Source: Branchiostoma floridae
Lineage: Eukaryota; Chordata; Leptocardii; Amphioxiformes; Branchiostomatidae
Direction of reading: 5' to 3'
Length of the DNA stretch: 52,497 nt
NCBI RefSeq assembly: GCF_000003815.2
Contig: NC_049990.1
Location: 20,415,078 to 20,467,574, forward strand
Shown: in pieces, positions 51,523 to 52,497 of the stretch
Numbering within the stretch: position 1 is the first letter of the stretch
Layout of the letters: each line of letters starts with the position of its first letter
The notes under the pieces: generated by a model
Databases searched by the model: none
What the model was told of the DNA's origin: nothing
The model's input: only the letters and a program-made list of their open reading frames with translations
Position numbers and translations under genes: made by a program

Positions 51523-52497
51523 TTAACTTTTAGTGCTCTGACTTGTCTCAGCTACCTCGGTCTCTTCTTGCATAGATCCTGCGGGGTCAGATTCTGCAGT
51601 ATGGAATTTATGTTTAACTTTCATCACTGTAGATCTGCTTTCTACTCCGTATAGTGAAGAAGGCTTGGATAAACTGCTTGTCTGACCCTCAGTCCCCTTA
51701 TGAAACAGTTTCTTACTCTCTGGTGGATCCAGCCTGTGTAAGTAACCTTGTGGATGTTGATCATCAGACCGAATGAGATCATCACATTGTTTCAGTATGT
51801 CAACACCATCATCACTGAAGCAATTGAAGCTGAGATCAACACGCCATAGCCGTCTCATTCCCTTCACAGTATCAACTACAAGCTGAGCAACAGCATCAGT
51901 CATCTTATTGCCATGCAAGTCTATCTGATGTACGTTTGTGAGGAAACTTATCTCTTCCATCAGAACTGTACCACCTCTATCAGAGATATCATTGCCAGAC
52001 AGACGGAGGCGTCTCACTGACTTCATCTTGTGAAAAGCCTCTGCAATCAAAATGACCCCATCATCCGACAGCTTGTTAGAACTCAGATCAAGTTCTTCCA
52101 AACAGACCAGATTACCAACATGGGCAGCGAATGATTTTGCACCAGATACAGAAATGTTGTTCCTCCTTAGGCCCAAACGTTTAATTGACCTCATCTTGTG
52201 AAAAGCCTCTGTAATCACAATGACCCCATCATCTGACAACTTGTTACATCCTAGATCAAGGTCTTCCAAACAGACCAGATGACCAACATGGGTAGCGAAT
52301 GATTTTGCACCATACAAAGAAATTTGGTTTAAACATAGATTTAGTGTTTTCAGTGACCCCATGTTAACAAACGCCTCTGCTATGGCAGTGCATCTTGTGT
52401 CGTTTATTCCACAGTTCCACAACTGAAACTTCTCAAGACATTCTGAAAATGTGAGGAACGACGCGAGTGCCTTTGCCTCATCATCTGACATTTTTAC
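51523..52497 (-). CDS. Receptor gene D: LRR exon, partial (runs off the window)
   Basis: 325 codons from the window edge to the stop. It opens in VKMSDDEAKAL, continues with eight canonical LRRs (about 52441-51790) and ends AETSQSTKS with a full tail, so its 3' end is intact. The upstream exons lie outside. In LRR number it sits between A and B. SFLTFSECLEKF replaces SLQHSECLEEF near the start, a small local change. Confidence 0.88.
   Translation of the reverse strand, partial: VKMSDDEAKALASFLTFSECLEKFQLWNCGINDTRCTAIAEAFVNMGSLKTLNLCLNQISLYGAKSFATHVGHLVCLEDLDLGCNKLSDDGVIVITEAFHKMRSIKRLGLRRNNISVSGAKSFAAHVGNLVCLEELDLSSNKLSDDGVILIAEAFHKMKSVRRLRLSGNDISDRGGTVLMEEISFLTNVHQIDLHGNKMTDAVAQLVVDTVKGMRRLWRVDLSFNCFSDDGVDILKQCDDLIRSDDQHPQGYLHRLDPPESKKLFHKGTEGQTSSLSKPSSLYGVESRSTVMKVKHKFHTAESDPAGSMQEETEVAETSQSTKS

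Overview
The window looks like nuclear DNA of an invertebrate deuterostome, most likely a lancelet (Branchiostoma). The evidence is spliced genes with GT-AG introns, very dense short inverted-repeat transposons, LINE and tRNA-derived fragments, tandem repeats that overlap intron-exon borders, and a tandem array of innate-immunity receptor genes. The species call is inference; nothing in the sequence names the organism.

Left part (1-20975, + strand): the 3' part of one tripeptidyl-peptidase II (TPP2) gene. Nineteen constitutive exons and one optional 27-nt exon join in frame to 860 residues plus stop, from just before the catalytic serine to the C-terminus. The introns carry CAGGGCTCG-type elements, one with a deleted mariner nested in it, a hAT-type element with an 8-bp target duplication, other foldback elements, a CR1-like LINE end, SINE and tRNA-like pieces, and a pentanucleotide satellite. 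Three TPP2 exons are each preceded by a tandem array that repeats the 3' splice site together with the first part of that exon.

Middle (20975-23350): intergenic, with one foldback element and otherwise nothing recognised.

Right part (23351-52497, - strand): four head-to-tail copies of one receptor gene, called A, B, C and D here (D runs off the window). A, B and C each have four coding exons: CARD, TIR, an acidic/helical linker ending in a small alpha/beta module, and one large exon with NLR-like HD1/winged-helix sequence followed by leucine-rich repeats. No Walker A motif is present, so these are NLR-shaped proteins with the ATPase part missing and a TIR in its place. CARD and TIR are nearly invariant between copies. 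The LRR exon differs by whole two-repeat modules (6, 10, 12 and 8 canonical LRRs in A, B, C and D) and by substitutions at the exposed beta-strand positions. B looks intact. A has an 11-bp deletion that removes the conserved C-terminal tail. C has an assembly gap and many transposon insertions, one of which changes its first splice donor. A plausible reading is a sensor array: LRRs bind a ligand, CARD assembles, TIR signals or consumes NAD. That function is inferred.
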